64,000 nucleotides of DNA. Source: Rhodococcus koreensis (GTDB lineage Bacteria > Actinomycetota > Actinomycetes > Mycobacteriales > Mycobacteriaceae). Positions 49,229-57,496 of the stretch are shown piece after piece; the first letter of the stretch is position 1, and the number at the start of each line of letters is the position of its first letter. The notes under the pieces are model-generated. The model did not search any database and was not told the DNA's origin. It was given only the letters and a program-made list of their open reading frames with translations. The DNA lies in contig NZ_FNSV01000005.1 of assembly GCF_900105905.1 (NCBI RefSeq), positions 8,823,501 through 8,887,500 of the forward strand, read 5' to 3'. The position numbers and the translations under genes were made by a program.

Positions 49229-50593
49229 ATGTCTCCCTCTCTCATGCATCTGGCCGCTTTCGTCACCGCCGGCCCCGGCAGGCCCGGCGGTTGGCGGTTC
49301 CCGGGGTCGGTTCCCGGCTGGCTCAGCGCCGGCTACTACCAGAACATCGCTCGTACGCTCGAAGATGCTCGTTTCGACCTTGCATTCTTCGCTGACATCC
49401 TGTCGGTGCCCGACCGGTTCGGCGGCAGCCCCGACTCCCAGTTGCGTAACGGTGCCCTCGGTTCGATGCGACTGGACCCGCTGCACGTCCTGTCTTCGAT
49501 GGGTGCGGTCACCTCGCACCTCGGCCTCGCCGCCACGGTTTCCACCACGTATGCGCAGCCGTTCACGGTCGCGCGGTCCTTCGCCACACTGGACCATCTG
49601 ACGGAGGGACGCGCCGCCTGGAACGTGGTGACCTCGTTCCAGGAGTCGGAGGCGCGAAACTTCAACCGGGACGAGCAGTTTCCCCGTGATCAGCGCTACG
49701 AGCGCGCGGACGAGTTCCTCGAGGTCGCGGGCAAGCTCTGGGACAGCTGGGAGGACGACGCTCTCGTCCTCGACACCGAACAGCCGTTGTTCGCGGATCC
49801 GGATCGTGTGCACCCGATTCGCCACAAGGGCGACTGGTTCACGGTGCAGGGACCGCTGAACGTACCCCGGCCACCGCAGGGCTACCCCGTGGTGATCCAG
49901 GCCGGTGCGTCCGCCAAGGGCAAGGACTTCGCAGCACGCTGGTCCGATGTGATCTTCTGCAGCCACGCGTCACTCGAGTCCGCCCGGGACTTCTACACGG
50001 AGATCAAGGAACGGGCGGCGACGCACGGTCGCAACCCGGATGGCGTGAAGATCCTCCCGTCCGTCGCGCCCGTCGTCGGGGCGACGTCCGCGATCGCGCA
50101 GCAGACGTTCGAGGAACTCTTCGACCTCGTACCGCCCCTCGGGGGTCTGTCCACGCTCGCATACCACTTGGATGTGGACCTCTCGACCTTCCCGCTCGAC
50201 GAGCGGCTTCCCGACGTCGAAGTTCCCGGCGTCGAGGGCCACTACCAGGAGGTCAAGGAGATGACCGAGCGCGAAGGGCTCACGCTGCGCGAACTCGGAA
50301 AGCGTTACGGGGGCCGTGTCGAGGGTGGGTTCATCGGCACCGCGACAGAAGTCGCCGACGGGCTCGAGGAATGGTTCCGGCAGGGAGCGTGCGACGGCTT
50401 CATGGTGCAGGCGCCGTATCAACCCGGCGGATTCGAGGACTTCACCCGGCAGGTCGTTCCCGAGTTGCAGAAACGAGGACTGTTCCGCAGCGAGTACGAG
50501 GGGAGCACGCTCCGCGAGAATCTCGGGCTCCCTCGTGTGCAGAGTGGGGAGTGGGCCAACCGGGTACGTCGAGCGACCGAGGCCTCACGGTGA
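49229..50593 (+). CDS. FMN-dependent monooxygenase, DszA/NtaA type
   Basis: A 454-residue two-component flavin monooxygenase of the group with DszA, NtaA and SnaA. LAAFVTAGPGRPGGWRFPGS, the YYQNIARTLEDARFDLAFFAD block, TTYAQPFTVARSFATLDHLTEGRAAWNVVTS, NFNRDEQFPRDQRYERADEF and PVVIQAGASAKGKDFAARWSDV are typical. It needs reduced FMN from a separate reductase not present here. With the sulfonate-type importer the probable role is desulfonation of an organosulfur compound; amine or heterocycle substrates remain possible. Confidence 0.92.
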   Translation: MSPSLMHLAAFVTAGPGRPGGWRFPGSVPGWLSAGYYQNIARTLEDARFDLAFFADILSVPDRFGGSPDSQLRNGALGSMRLDPLHVLSSMGAVTSHLGLAATVSTTYAQPFTVARSFATLDHLTEGRAAWNVVTSFQESEARNFNRDEQFPRDQRYERADEFLEVAGKLWDSWEDDALVLDTEQPLFADPDRVHPIRHKGDWFTVQGPLNVPRPPQGYPVVIQAGASAKGKDFAARWSDVIFCSHASLESARDFYTEIKERAATHGRNPDGVKILPSVAPVVGATSAIAQQTFEELFDLVPPLGGLSTLAYHLDVDLSTFPLDERLPDVEVPGVEGHYQEVKEMTEREGLTLRELGKRYGGRVEGGFIGTATEVADGLEEWFRQGACDGFMVQAPYQPGGFEDFTRQVVPELQKRGLFRSEYEGSTLRENLGLPRVQSGEWANRVRRATEASR

Positions 50594-51081
50594 CTGCGGA
50601 CGTCGCGGTGACTTCGGACGTCGCGCAGGTGTTCGGGCATACCGTCGCCGGGACGCCGGGGCGCTTCATCCTCGATGCACGTGAGAACCACCTCGTCTCG
50701 GATTCGAGGTTCGGCCCGGCCGAGGCCATTCAGGCAGGCGAACTGCTCTTGGCCGCCGTCACGTCGTGCGCGATGGCGAACATCCAGTCGAACGCGGAGG
50801 CCGACGACATCCCCGTCACCCACATCGAGGTGCACGCGTCCCATCGACGGGGTTCCGCCGACCCGACTCGATACGAGTTCACGGAAGTGCGCATCGATAT
50901 TCGCGGCGTCGACCAGTCGACGGCGGACGCTTTGGCTGCGAAGTTCGCGGCCTCCTGCCCGATCTACAACACCATCAGGCGGGGGAGCGGCATCGAGTTG
51001 ATCGTCACCGCCCAACCCGGGCCCCATGAATCGAATGGGTGCGCCCGGCAGCGCGCTTCTGGCTCGGCCGATTCAGAGTGA
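50590..51081 (+). CDS. OsmC family protein
   Basis: A 163-residue OsmC/Ohr-type protein. GTG 50590 overlaps the monooxygenase stop (GTGA), so coupled. The fold is visible in FGPAEAIQAGELLLAAVTSCAMANIQSNAEADDI (first Cys) and KFAASCPIYNTIRRG (second Cys); both redox cysteines are present. It likely reduces organic peroxides formed during flavin-dependent desulfurisation or handles released thiols. Its end overlaps the convergent small gene by nine bases. Confidence 0.88.
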   Translation: MTADVAVTSDVAQVFGHTVAGTPGRFILDARENHLVSDSRFGPAEAIQAGELLLAAVTSCAMANIQSNAEADDIPVTHIEVHASHRRGSADPTRYEFTEVRIDIRGVDQSTADALAAKFAASCPIYNTIRRGSGIELIVTAQPGPHESNGCARQRASGSADSE

Positions 51082-51327
51082 CGGGCGCGGGCGGGAGATC
51101 GCGGAATCGATCATGGCGACGATGTCGCGCTGTGAAATCGTGTCACCCAGGCCGTTCGTTTGAGCGGCCTCGATGAGGTCGTCGGTGAGGCTGTCGAACA
51201 GCAATGCCGTGCGGGGGTCGGCCCGCAGGGGTCCCTGGGTTTCGAGGGCGGCCAGCGCATCGACCGCGTCGCGGTAGTCGGCGAGGCCGTCGCGCGGCGG
51301 GAGCAACTGCATCGCGTGCACGTTCAT
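51073..51327 (-). CDS. hypothetical small protein
   Basis: An 84-residue acidic helical protein starting MNVHAMQLLPPRDGLADYRD. It ends DIVAMIDSAISRPRPSL. It is the last of three small minus-strand genes (51954 to 51073) that look like an operon, five bases after the zinc-ribbon gene. I recognise no family. Confidence 0.55.
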   Translation of the reverse strand: MNVHAMQLLPPRDGLADYRDAVDALAALETQGPLRADPRTALLFDSLTDDLIEAAQTNGLGDTISQRDIVAMIDSAISRPRPSL

Positions 51328-51332
51328 CGTGC

Positions 51333-51527
51333 TCAGCTCCGAACCAGGCTGTCCGACAGTCGCGCTTCCTGCAGCGCTCGACTGGTGGGATCGCAGCGGA
51401 ACTGCCCGGTCGTGGTGTGCCGGTAGCCCGGGCCGTCCTTCGCGACGGCGTGCCCGCAGTAGCGGCATTCGTGGCCGTACTGCCCGATGCGGATGGTTTC
51501 GATGGTGGGATAAGTGTTGGTGCTCAT
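51333..51527 (-). CDS. small zinc-ribbon-like protein
   Basis: A 64-residue protein starting MSTNTYPTIETIRIGQYG. The centre ECRYCGHAVAKDGPGYRH gives a CxxC pair and further His, and one more Cys follows (QFRCDP). It looks like a minimal metal-binding finger. Lies five bases upstream of the 84-residue gene. Confidence 0.55.
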   Translation of the reverse strand: MSTNTYPTIETIRIGQYGHECRYCGHAVAKDGPGYRHTTTGQFRCDPTSRALQEARLSDSLVRS

Positions 51528-51624
51528 GGTCTCGTTCGTCGGTGTGGGTGGTGTGGTCGGTGCAGCGGTGGGGTCGGGCCCGGCCGGGGTGGACTTCGCG
51601 GTGACATTGCCGCCGGCGGGCGGG

Positions 51625-51954
51625 TCATGCGTATTCGACGACGGCGTCGGCCGACCCGGCGTGAGCGCTTCGTTCCAGGGCTTCCCAGACGAGGTCGTAG
51701 CGCTTGAGAGTGATTTCGTCCGCGTTGGCGAGCAGGGCGCTGAGGAGCGAGTGCGGGTCGTCCTGCCAGGAGTCCAGGGCGTCCGCGACTGTTCCGTTGC
51801 TGAACAGGCCCGATTGGGCGAGGGCGTGTGTCCACTCGTCGAACAGCCCGCGGTGGATGCGCTCGACAGTGTCGTGGTCGAACCCGTCGGCGACGAAGTC
51901 GCGGGCGAAGGTGGCCGTGACGTAGTCACCGCAGGTCATCGGTTGTGCGTTCAT
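51625..51954 (-). CDS. hypothetical protein
   Basis: A 109-residue acidic helical protein starting MNAQPMTCGDYVTATFARDF; GAGGATG-like site upstream. VADALDSWQDDPHSLLSALL and ADEITLKRYDLVWEALERS suggest all-helical structure. First of the three small genes; a 97-bp gap separates it from the zinc-ribbon gene. Such trios occur on plasmids and islands, so a mobile origin is possible. Function unknown. Confidence 0.55.
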   Translation of the reverse strand: MNAQPMTCGDYVTATFARDFVADGFDHDTVERIHRGLFDEWTHALAQSGLFSNGTVADALDSWQDDPHSLLSALLANADEITLKRYDLVWEALERSAHAGSADAVVEYA

Positions 51955-52183
51955 CGGTGCGGGCATCCTCCGTCAGTGGCGGCGTCGGACCATCGGGCGA
52001 CTCCGTGCTTATGAGTGAGACAGCTCACATCGTCGCCCATGCGGGGTGTGGGACACATCGGCCGAATCACCGGGGGGTATACCTATTTCTGGTCCGCGCC
52101 GCCCCTGCCCGGTCGGCGCCCGGGAATGTTTGGCCTGGTCACAGCGTCGAGGTTTGGCCGACCCGCGCTCCGGATATACCCGG

Positions 52184-52939
52184 TCAGTCTTGCGCGGCGT
52201 AGTTCGCGACGAACCGCACCCGGTCGCTGCGACACGCGCGGTGGATGTACACGGTGGGGGCTTCGTCCTCGTCGAGATTCAGGCCGTCGCGAAAAAGGAC
52301 CGCCGCACCCGGCGGTACCCCGAGCAGTGCTGCTACCTGCGGAGACGCAGCGCCCGCGGCGAATGAACGCCACGCGGCCTTCAGTCGAACGCCGTAGACG
52401 TCACGCCACACGGTGTACAGCGGCACGCCGTCACGCAGGTGCCCGTCGATGTCGGCGAACCGGCGGTCGTCCATCCAGACCGAGTTCGCGAACCACGGCT
52501 CACCGTCGACCGCGAGCACCGTGTCGACGCGGCGCAACCGGCATCCCGGCAGATACTCCTCTACTCGCGGTGCACTGCCGCCGAGGACGATCTCGCTCGA
52601 GACGAGTGACTCGGTCAGTTCTCGGCCCACCGACCTGAACGCCTCGCTGAGACCGTCGGCATCGTTGATGAAACGGGCGGCGAGTTCGATGGGGAAGTGC
52701 CGGGGCGGCGGGGCGACGAACGTGCCGGACCCCTGCTTGGCGACCAGCCGCCCGGCCCGGGTCAGTTCGCCGATCGCCTGCCGCACCGTGAGCCGGTTGA
52801 CGCGGAGTTCGGCCGCAAGGTCGGTCTCGGGCGGCAACCGGTCTCCCGGCTGCAACGTGCCACCGTCGAGTCGCTGCAACAAGACGTCCTGCACCTGCCG
52901 GTAGAGCGGCACCCGACCAGTCGGCGTTTTGCTCGGCAT
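52184..52939 (-). CDS. GntR family regulator with UTRA domain
   Basis: A 251-residue HutC-type regulator. The winged helix LYRQVQDVLLQRLDGGTLQPGDRLPPETDLAAEL, then VNRLTVRQAIGELTRAGRLVAKQGSGTFVA, is canonical; the UTRA ligand domain spans about 85-250. It diverges from the tyrosine-phosphatase-like gene across 205 bp and may control it. The effector is unknown. Confidence 0.92.
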   Translation of the reverse strand: MPSKTPTGRVPLYRQVQDVLLQRLDGGTLQPGDRLPPETDLAAELRVNRLTVRQAIGELTRAGRLVAKQGSGTFVAPPPRHFPIELAARFINDADGLSEAFRSVGRELTESLVSSEIVLGGSAPRVEEYLPGCRLRRVDTVLAVDGEPWFANSVWMDDRRFADIDGHLRDGVPLYTVWRDVYGVRLKAAWRSFAAGAASPQVAALLGVPPGAAVLFRDGLNLDEDEAPTVYIHRACRSDRVRFVANYAAQD

Positions 52940-53144
52940 TCCGTAAGTCTAGAGGACCCATCGATGGCAAGTCTCGCGAGTGATGCCCGTCTTTGCAGGC
53001 CAGATGCATTCACCAGCCGGTTGTCCGGCATCGTGGTTTAGGCTAGTTGTATAGATGAATATTCGGCACCAGCTCCGTCGACATCGTTGTGGAACCGACC
53101 CGGCGACTCGACCGCAGCGCCTCCTCCATCGGAAAGAAGCTCAT

Positions 53145-53855
53145 ATGACAGTGACCGACCTCGACGTACTCCCCAACCTGCGTGACCTCGGCGGACTTCC
53201 CGTTGCCGAGGGCGGTCGGACGCGGACCGGAGTGCTGTATCGCAGCGCACTGCCCGCGCCGGGCGACGCCCGCCCCACCGCGGTCGACGAATGGCCTGTC
53301 CGCACCGTCGTCGACCTCCGCAGCCCCCGCGAGTTCGCGACCCGGGAGCACCCGCTGCGGTCGGCCGAGACGGTGGTGCACCAGATCTCCCTGCTGTCAG
53401 ACGCCGAGGTCGCCGCGCCGAATCAGGGGGCGAGGCTCGCCGACATCTACCAGGGCATCCTCGCGAATGCGGCGGAGCGACTCGTGGACGTCCTGCAAGT
53501 GGCGGCCACCGCGCCCGGCCCGGTGCTGCTGCACTGCGCGGCCGGCAAGGATCGCACCGGGGTCGCGGTTGCCTTGCTGTTGCGCACCGCCGGAGTCGAA
53601 CCCGAGCGCATCGTTGCCGACTACGAATCGACCAACCAACACATGGCTGCCGTCCTGGCGCGCATTACCCGTTTCGCCCCTGAACTCGGTCAGGCGCATC
53701 CCAACGACCGCGATCTGCGCGGTGCCGTCCCCGAGGCGATCGAGGGTGTCCTCGACCGCTGGGATGCGCACCCGGGCGGTGTGCACGGGTGGCTGAGGGA
53801 GCGCGGTGCCGCCGATGAGACGATCCGACTCTGGACCACGCGTTTCACCGGGTGA
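53145..53855 (+). CDS. tyrosine/phosphoinositide phosphatase-like protein
   Basis: A 236-residue phosphatase of the PtpB/PF13350 type. NLRDLGGLPVAEGGRTRTGVLYRSALP opens the protein; TVVDLRSPREF follows; the P-loop is HCAAGKDRTG with Cys and Arg in place. The acidic loop near LLSDAEVAAP and SIDE-type residues fit the family. The ATG at 53145 has GGAAAGAAG upstream. Such enzymes dephosphorylate phosphotyrosine or phosphoinositides and in pathogens act on hosts; here the role is metabolic or unknown. Confidence 0.9.
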   Translation: MTVTDLDVLPNLRDLGGLPVAEGGRTRTGVLYRSALPAPGDARPTAVDEWPVRTVVDLRSPREFATREHPLRSAETVVHQISLLSDAEVAAPNQGARLADIYQGILANAAERLVDVLQVAATAPGPVLLHCAAGKDRTGVAVALLLRTAGVEPERIVADYESTNQHMAAVLARITRFAPELGQAHPNDRDLRGAVPEAIEGVLDRWDAHPGGVHGWLRERGAADETIRLWTTRFTG

Positions 53856-53892
53856 CGCAGTTCGGCTGAGCGGGACGGGTGCGGGCAGCGGC

Positions 53893-54375
53893 TCACCGAC
53901 TCGCGACGGCTCTCATCCGGTCGTCGCGCAGAGCGTCGGTCAATTTGCTGCACCCGCTCTCGCGGCCGAGCAGGGTCCGGCCCAGTAGCACCAACCCCCA
54001 TGGGCCTATCACCCACACCGGCCAGAAGTAGATCATCATCCCGGTAGCGAGCGAGATGATGCCCCAGATCGCGAAATTGATTCCGCCCGCGACGGCCCAG
54101 GCGAGCCACTCGATCTGCTGGTGACCCGGGATGCGGCGACGCGCGGGACGGTTGGGTGGTGTCGCGACCGGGGCAGTGGCAACTGCTGAGGCTGCGGACG
54201 GTAGATCGCGCAACACCTGATGCGCCTGCTGCCGGGTGGTCGATCGATAGACCTCTGCCACCCGCTGGTCGAACTCCACGATGGTCAGCCGCCCGGCGGT
54301 GAGGTGCCGCCCGAGTTCACCGACGACCTGGTCGCGTTCGGAATCGGATATCCGGATGTTGTCCGCGTATTGCAT
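53893..54375 (-). CDS. DUF1707 membrane protein
   Basis: A 160-residue protein. The first 60 residues are the DUF1707 domain (IRISDSERDQVVGELGRHLTAGRLTIVEFDQRVAEVYRS), common in actinobacterial membrane-stress proteins. Two helices follow (EWLAWAVAGGINFAIWGII, MIYFWPVWVIGPWGLVLL). AAGGAGG lies upstream of the ATG. It diverges from a PadR regulator with palindromes between, and is likely repressed by it. Confidence 0.9.
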   Translation of the reverse strand: MQYADNIRISDSERDQVVGELGRHLTAGRLTIVEFDQRVAEVYRSTTRQQAHQVLRDLPSAASAVATAPVATPPNRPARRRIPGHQQIEWLAWAVAGGINFAIWGIISLATGMMIYFWPVWVIGPWGLVLLGRTLLGRESGCSKLTDALRDDRMRAVASR

Positions 54376-54393
54376 CGGACCCTCCTTGGCGAT

Positions 54394-54414
54394 GACGTTC
54401 CACTGTGGAATGTC
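54394..54414. promoter_or_regulatory. candidate PadR operator 1
   Basis: GACGTTCCAC-T-GTGGAATGTC, 10-bp arms with one mismatch, 19 bp upstream of the DUF1707 start codon in the divergent region. Confidence 0.65.
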
Positions 54415-54435
54415 GCTGATGACCATGATCGATAT

Positions 54436-54451
54436 GACACAGTGGAATGTC
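54436..54451. promoter_or_regulatory. candidate PadR operator 2
   Basis: GACACAGTGGAATGTC contains GACA/TGTC outer arms and shares the CAGTGGAATGTC half with operator 1. It lies 29 bp before the PadR start, an autoregulatory position. Confidence 0.55.
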
Positions 54452-54479
54452 AACCCCCGATCGAGCGAAGGACCGCGAG

Positions 54480-54998
54480 ATGGACGAACGCCCCCTCAAC
54501 GCCACTGCGGCGTCGCTCCTCGGGTTCCTGCACGAGGGTTCCAAGACCGGATGGGATCTGGTGGTGACCGCGCAGGAACGCATCGGCAAGTTCTGGTCGA
54601 TCACGACCAGCCAGGTCTATCGAGAACTCGCGGCAATGGAGCGTGCCGGTTTGATCGAGGCGGGGGAGCGCGGTGCCCGCGAACGCAAGCCCTACACGCT
54701 CACCGACGAGGGTCGCCGGGCGTTCGCGGAATGGATCGAGCGAGAACCCGGCCAGGAGAACATTCGCTACCCGTTGCTTCTCACCGTCGCGTTCGGCGCG
54801 CACCTTCCGCCCGAGCGATTGGCCGCGATGCTGGACTCGCACCGCGCGGCCCACGAGAGTCAGCTCGCCGAGTACGAGCGTGACGCCGCCGTGCACGGAT
54901 CCAACCGATTCGCGATGGCTACCCTCGACTTCGGGATCGTGTACGAGCGCGCAGTGCTCGACTGGTTCGACCTGGTCGAGGACCGGCTAGGGCAGTGA
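54480..54998 (+). CDS. PadR family transcriptional regulator
   Basis: A 172-residue PadR/Vir-type repressor. The winged helix is AASLLGFLHEGSKTGWDLVVTAQERIGKFWSITTSQVYRELAAMERAGL with the beta wing ARERKPYTLTDEGR. The C-terminal dimerisation helices follow (AAHESQLAEYERDA). ATG 54480 has GAAGGA upstream; the in-frame ATG at 54447 lies in the operator. It diverges from the DUF1707 gene and probably represses both. Confidence 0.9.
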   Translation: MDERPLNATAASLLGFLHEGSKTGWDLVVTAQERIGKFWSITTSQVYRELAAMERAGLIEAGERGARERKPYTLTDEGRRAFAEWIEREPGQENIRYPLLLTVAFGAHLPPERLAAMLDSHRAAHESQLAEYERDAAVHGSNRFAMATLDFGIVYERAVLDWFDLVEDRLGQ

Positions 54999-55037
54999 AC
55001 GTTCGATCGCGTCTCGCCGGGTGCTGGTGTCGGGCAG

Positions 55038-55568
55038 TCAGCCGATCACGCCGTCCTCGGTGACGACGGCCGTCGGCAGGTCCAATCGTCGCGGAGTCCC
55101 GGCCTCGTCGTGAATCACGGTGACAAAGGCCGGAAACACGATTCGCCACGAGCCGGCGACGGGAGACAGCGCGCTCGCGGAGAAATCGGCCCACTCCTTC
55201 GGCAGCAGCGTCACCGCGACTTCATCCAGCCACTGCGGCGTCGGGACCCGCCGATTCTGCTCCTCGGCGGGATCGACGACGAATCGCACGTTGGTGGCGA
55301 TTCCCGTTCCGACGTTGCGGAGCCGGAATCGGTCGACGGGACCACGGATGCGCTGGACGTCGAACTCGACTTCCAGCGGCCGTGGGAGCGCTTGCTGCGC
55401 GGCTTCGGCGATCCGGGTCATCGCTTCGAGTTGCTCGAGCGCCGCATCCAGTGCGACCTCCGCTTCGCGCCTGGCCTGATCGGCAAGACTCGCTTTCCTC
55501 CACGCTGCGGCAGCGGTGGCGCCGAGCAACACCGCAGTCGCCGCGCTGACCCACGATGCGGTTCTCAT
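55038..55568 (-). CDS. membrane-anchored protein of unknown function
   Basis: A 176-residue protein starting MRTASWVSAATAVLLGATAAAAW, an N-terminal anchor helix, followed by a coiled-coil-like stretch (DQARREAEVALDAALEQLEAMTRIAEAA) and a beta-rich domain (LEVEFDVQRIRGPVDRFRLRNVG, TNVRFVVDPAEEQNRR). The beta domain resembles small CARDB/Ig-type modules. It ends facing the PadR gene. Function unknown. Confidence 0.7.
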   Translation of the reverse strand: MRTASWVSAATAVLLGATAAAAWRKASLADQARREAEVALDAALEQLEAMTRIAEAAQQALPRPLEVEFDVQRIRGPVDRFRLRNVGTGIATNVRFVVDPAEEQNRRVPTPQWLDEVAVTLLPKEWADFSASALSPVAGSWRIVFPAFVTVIHDEAGTPRRLDLPTAVVTEDGVIG

Positions 55569-55646
55569 GCGCGGAAACTTACCCGAACGCGAATCCGGCG
55601 GGCGCGCTGGTGACGTCTCCACGGGCGGCGAGGTAGCGGACCGCGC

Positions 55647-56744
55647 TCAAGGGTTGACGGAGAGAAACACGTACGCGGCCAACAGCACCAGGTGGACGCC
55701 GCCCTGGAGTCGGGTGGCGCGGCCGGGTACCACCGTCAGCATGCCCACCACCACGGTGATCGCGAGCAGCACGACCTGGGTCGGACCGAGGCCGAGCAGA
55801 AGCGGCCCGTCCAGCCAGATGGACGCGACGGCGATGGCGGGGATGGTCAAGCCGATGCTGGCCATCGCGGATCCGAAGGCCAGGTTCAAGCTGATCTGGA
55901 TCCGGTTTCGCTGCGCCGCCCGCACCGCGGCGAGGGTTTCCGGCAGAAGCACGAGCAGCGCGATGACCACACCGACGATGGATTGTGGCAATCCGGCATC
56001 CTCGACCGCATCCTCGATCGCGGGTGATTCCACCTTCGCCAACCCCACGACTGCGCACAGCGCCACCACCAGCAGGGCGAGGCTCATCCCGGCCATCCTG
56101 CCGGTCGGGGGTGCGGAGTTCCGGTCGCCGGTTTCCGGTTCATCGGCGATGACCGGCAGGAAGAAGTGCCGGTGCGGGCCGGTCTGAGTGAGGACGAACA
56201 TCCCGTACAGCACCAGCGACGCCACCGCCGCGAATACCAATTGGGCCGAGGAGAATTCGGGACCCGGCCGACTCGTCGTAAAGGTCGGCAGCACCAGACT
56301 CAACGTCGCGAGTGATGCCACCGTCGCCAGTGCTGCGCCGGTTCCCTCCGCATTGAACAGCGCGACTCCGTACCTTCGTGAGCCGACGAGCAGCGACAAC
56401 CCGGCGATGCCGTTGACGGTGATCATCACCGCCGCGAACACGGTGTCGCGGGCCAGCGACGCCGTCGCCGGACCACCCGAGATCATCAACGTCACGATCA
56501 GTCCGACCTCGATGACGGTGACGGCGACCGCGAGAATCAGCGATCCGAACGGCTCACCGACCTTGTGCGCAACCACCTCGGCGTGATGAACCGCCGCGAG
56601 CACCGCACCGACCAGGACCACCGCGACGGCGAGCGCTAGCACTGTGCCGATGTGGCGGCCCCACGTCAGGCCCAGCACCGCAACCGCGACGGGTGGTATC
56701 ACCAGCGGCCACTCCGCAGCGACCGACCGCCACCCGAATGCCAT
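55647..56744 (-). CDS. chaA: Ca2+/H+ antiporter (ChaA/CAX type)
   Basis: A 365-residue, about 11-helix cation/proton antiporter. The two inverted alpha-repeats are visible: HHAEVVAHKVGEPFGSLILAVAVTVIEVGLI and VVIALLVLLPETLAAVRAAQRNRIQISLNLAFGSAMASIGLTIP, with the acidic and Asn residues of the cation site. ATG 56744 (MAFGWRS) is preferred over a start 36 bases upstream. It lies 45 bp behind the TetR gene on the same strand, so it may be co-transcribed with it. Likely removes Ca2+ or Na+ at alkaline pH. Confidence 0.9.
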   Translation of the reverse strand: MAFGWRSVAAEWPLVIPPVAVAVLGLTWGRHIGTVLALAVAVVLVGAVLAAVHHAEVVAHKVGEPFGSLILAVAVTVIEVGLIVTLMISGGPATASLARDTVFAAVMITVNGIAGLSLLVGSRRYGVALFNAEGTGAALATVASLATLSLVLPTFTTSRPGPEFSSAQLVFAAVASLVLYGMFVLTQTGPHRHFFLPVIADEPETGDRNSAPPTGRMAGMSLALLVVALCAVVGLAKVESPAIEDAVEDAGLPQSIVGVVIALLVLLPETLAAVRAAQRNRIQISLNLAFGSAMASIGLTIPAIAVASIWLDGPLLLGLGPTQVVLLAITVVVGMLTVVPGRATRLQGGVHLVLLAAYVFLSVNP

Positions 56745-56789
56745 GACTAGACCTTGCCAGCTCGATCCGCTCCGGTGCACCGCAATGGG

Positions 56790-57389
56790 TCAGGTCCGAT
56801 CGGTCCGGGCGATCGCTGCGTGGGTGGCGGCTTCGACGGTCATCACGATGAATTCGCGTCTTCGTGAATCCCGGTCGTCGCGGCGAGAACGAGGTGGCGA
56901 GAACAGCCGGTCCGCGGTCTGGAGCGTGACCCAACCGTCGACCAGTGTGATCACCGTGATGAGGAGTTCCTGGGCGTCGGCCACGGAAAGGTCGGTGGCT
57001 TTCCGTGCTCCCGCAACCAGCGCCTGCGCGTGCTTCCGACGGGTTTCCTCGGCTACCGGTTCCTCGAGTTCGAGGCCTTCCCAGAACAGCAGGCGGGTGA
57101 AGGCCGGGTGCGTGCGCTGGTAGTCGAATCGACGGCCGGCGTAGTCGGCGACGGCGGACACTCCGTCTCCGGACAGTTCGACGGCGGCGAGTGACGCCGT
57201 CAGTTCACTCTCGACGACGGCGCTGAAGAACGCCTCCTTCTTACCGAAGTACTGGTAGATGCGCTCTTTGTTCACGCCTGCCTTCGCGGCGATCCGGTCG
57301 ACTCGGCCGCCGGCCAGGCCGAACGCACTGAACTCCTCGGCGCCGGCCTCGAGGAGGAGTCGCTTGGTTCGTTCGGTATCCCACGCCAC
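56790..57389 (-). CDS. TetR family transcriptional regulator
   Basis: A 199-residue TetR regulator. HTH: FGLAGGRVDRIAAKAGVNKERIYQYFGKKEAFFSAVV. The ligand domain follows. It diverges from a small membrane-protein gene across 107 bp holding two CAACT-N4-RGTTG sites, and precedes the antiporter gene. It probably autoregulates and controls the membrane protein, perhaps the antiporter too. Confidence 0.92.
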   Translation of the reverse strand: MAWDTERTKRLLLEAGAEEFSAFGLAGGRVDRIAAKAGVNKERIYQYFGKKEAFFSAVVESELTASLAAVELSGDGVSAVADYAGRRFDYQRTHPAFTRLLFWEGLELEEPVAEETRRKHAQALVAGARKATDLSVADAQELLITVITLVDGWVTLQTADRLFSPPRSRRDDRDSRRREFIVMTVEAATHAAIARTDRT

Positions 57390-57411
57390 CGGTGAATCCT
57401 ACGACAAACTC

Positions 57412-57425
57412 CAACTGTTTGGTTG
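57412..57425. promoter_or_regulatory. TetR operator-like site 1
   Basis: CAACTGTTTGGTTG, a CAACT-N4-RGTTG inverted repeat 23 bp upstream of the TetR start. A wider inverted pair AAACTCCAACT (57406-57416) and AGTTGGAGTTT (57468-57478) links it to site 2. Confidence 0.6.
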
Positions 57426-57458
57426 CAAGTTGCTTCGCCACGCTTTACGCTCCAAGTG

Positions 57459-57472
57459 CAACTGAATAGTTG
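57459..57472. promoter_or_regulatory. TetR operator-like site 2
   Basis: CAACTGAATAGTTG, the better copy of the same inverted repeat, 25 bp before the start of the small membrane-protein gene. Confidence 0.65.
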
Positions 57473-57496
57473 GAGTTTCGGAAGGGCTGCCTCAGG

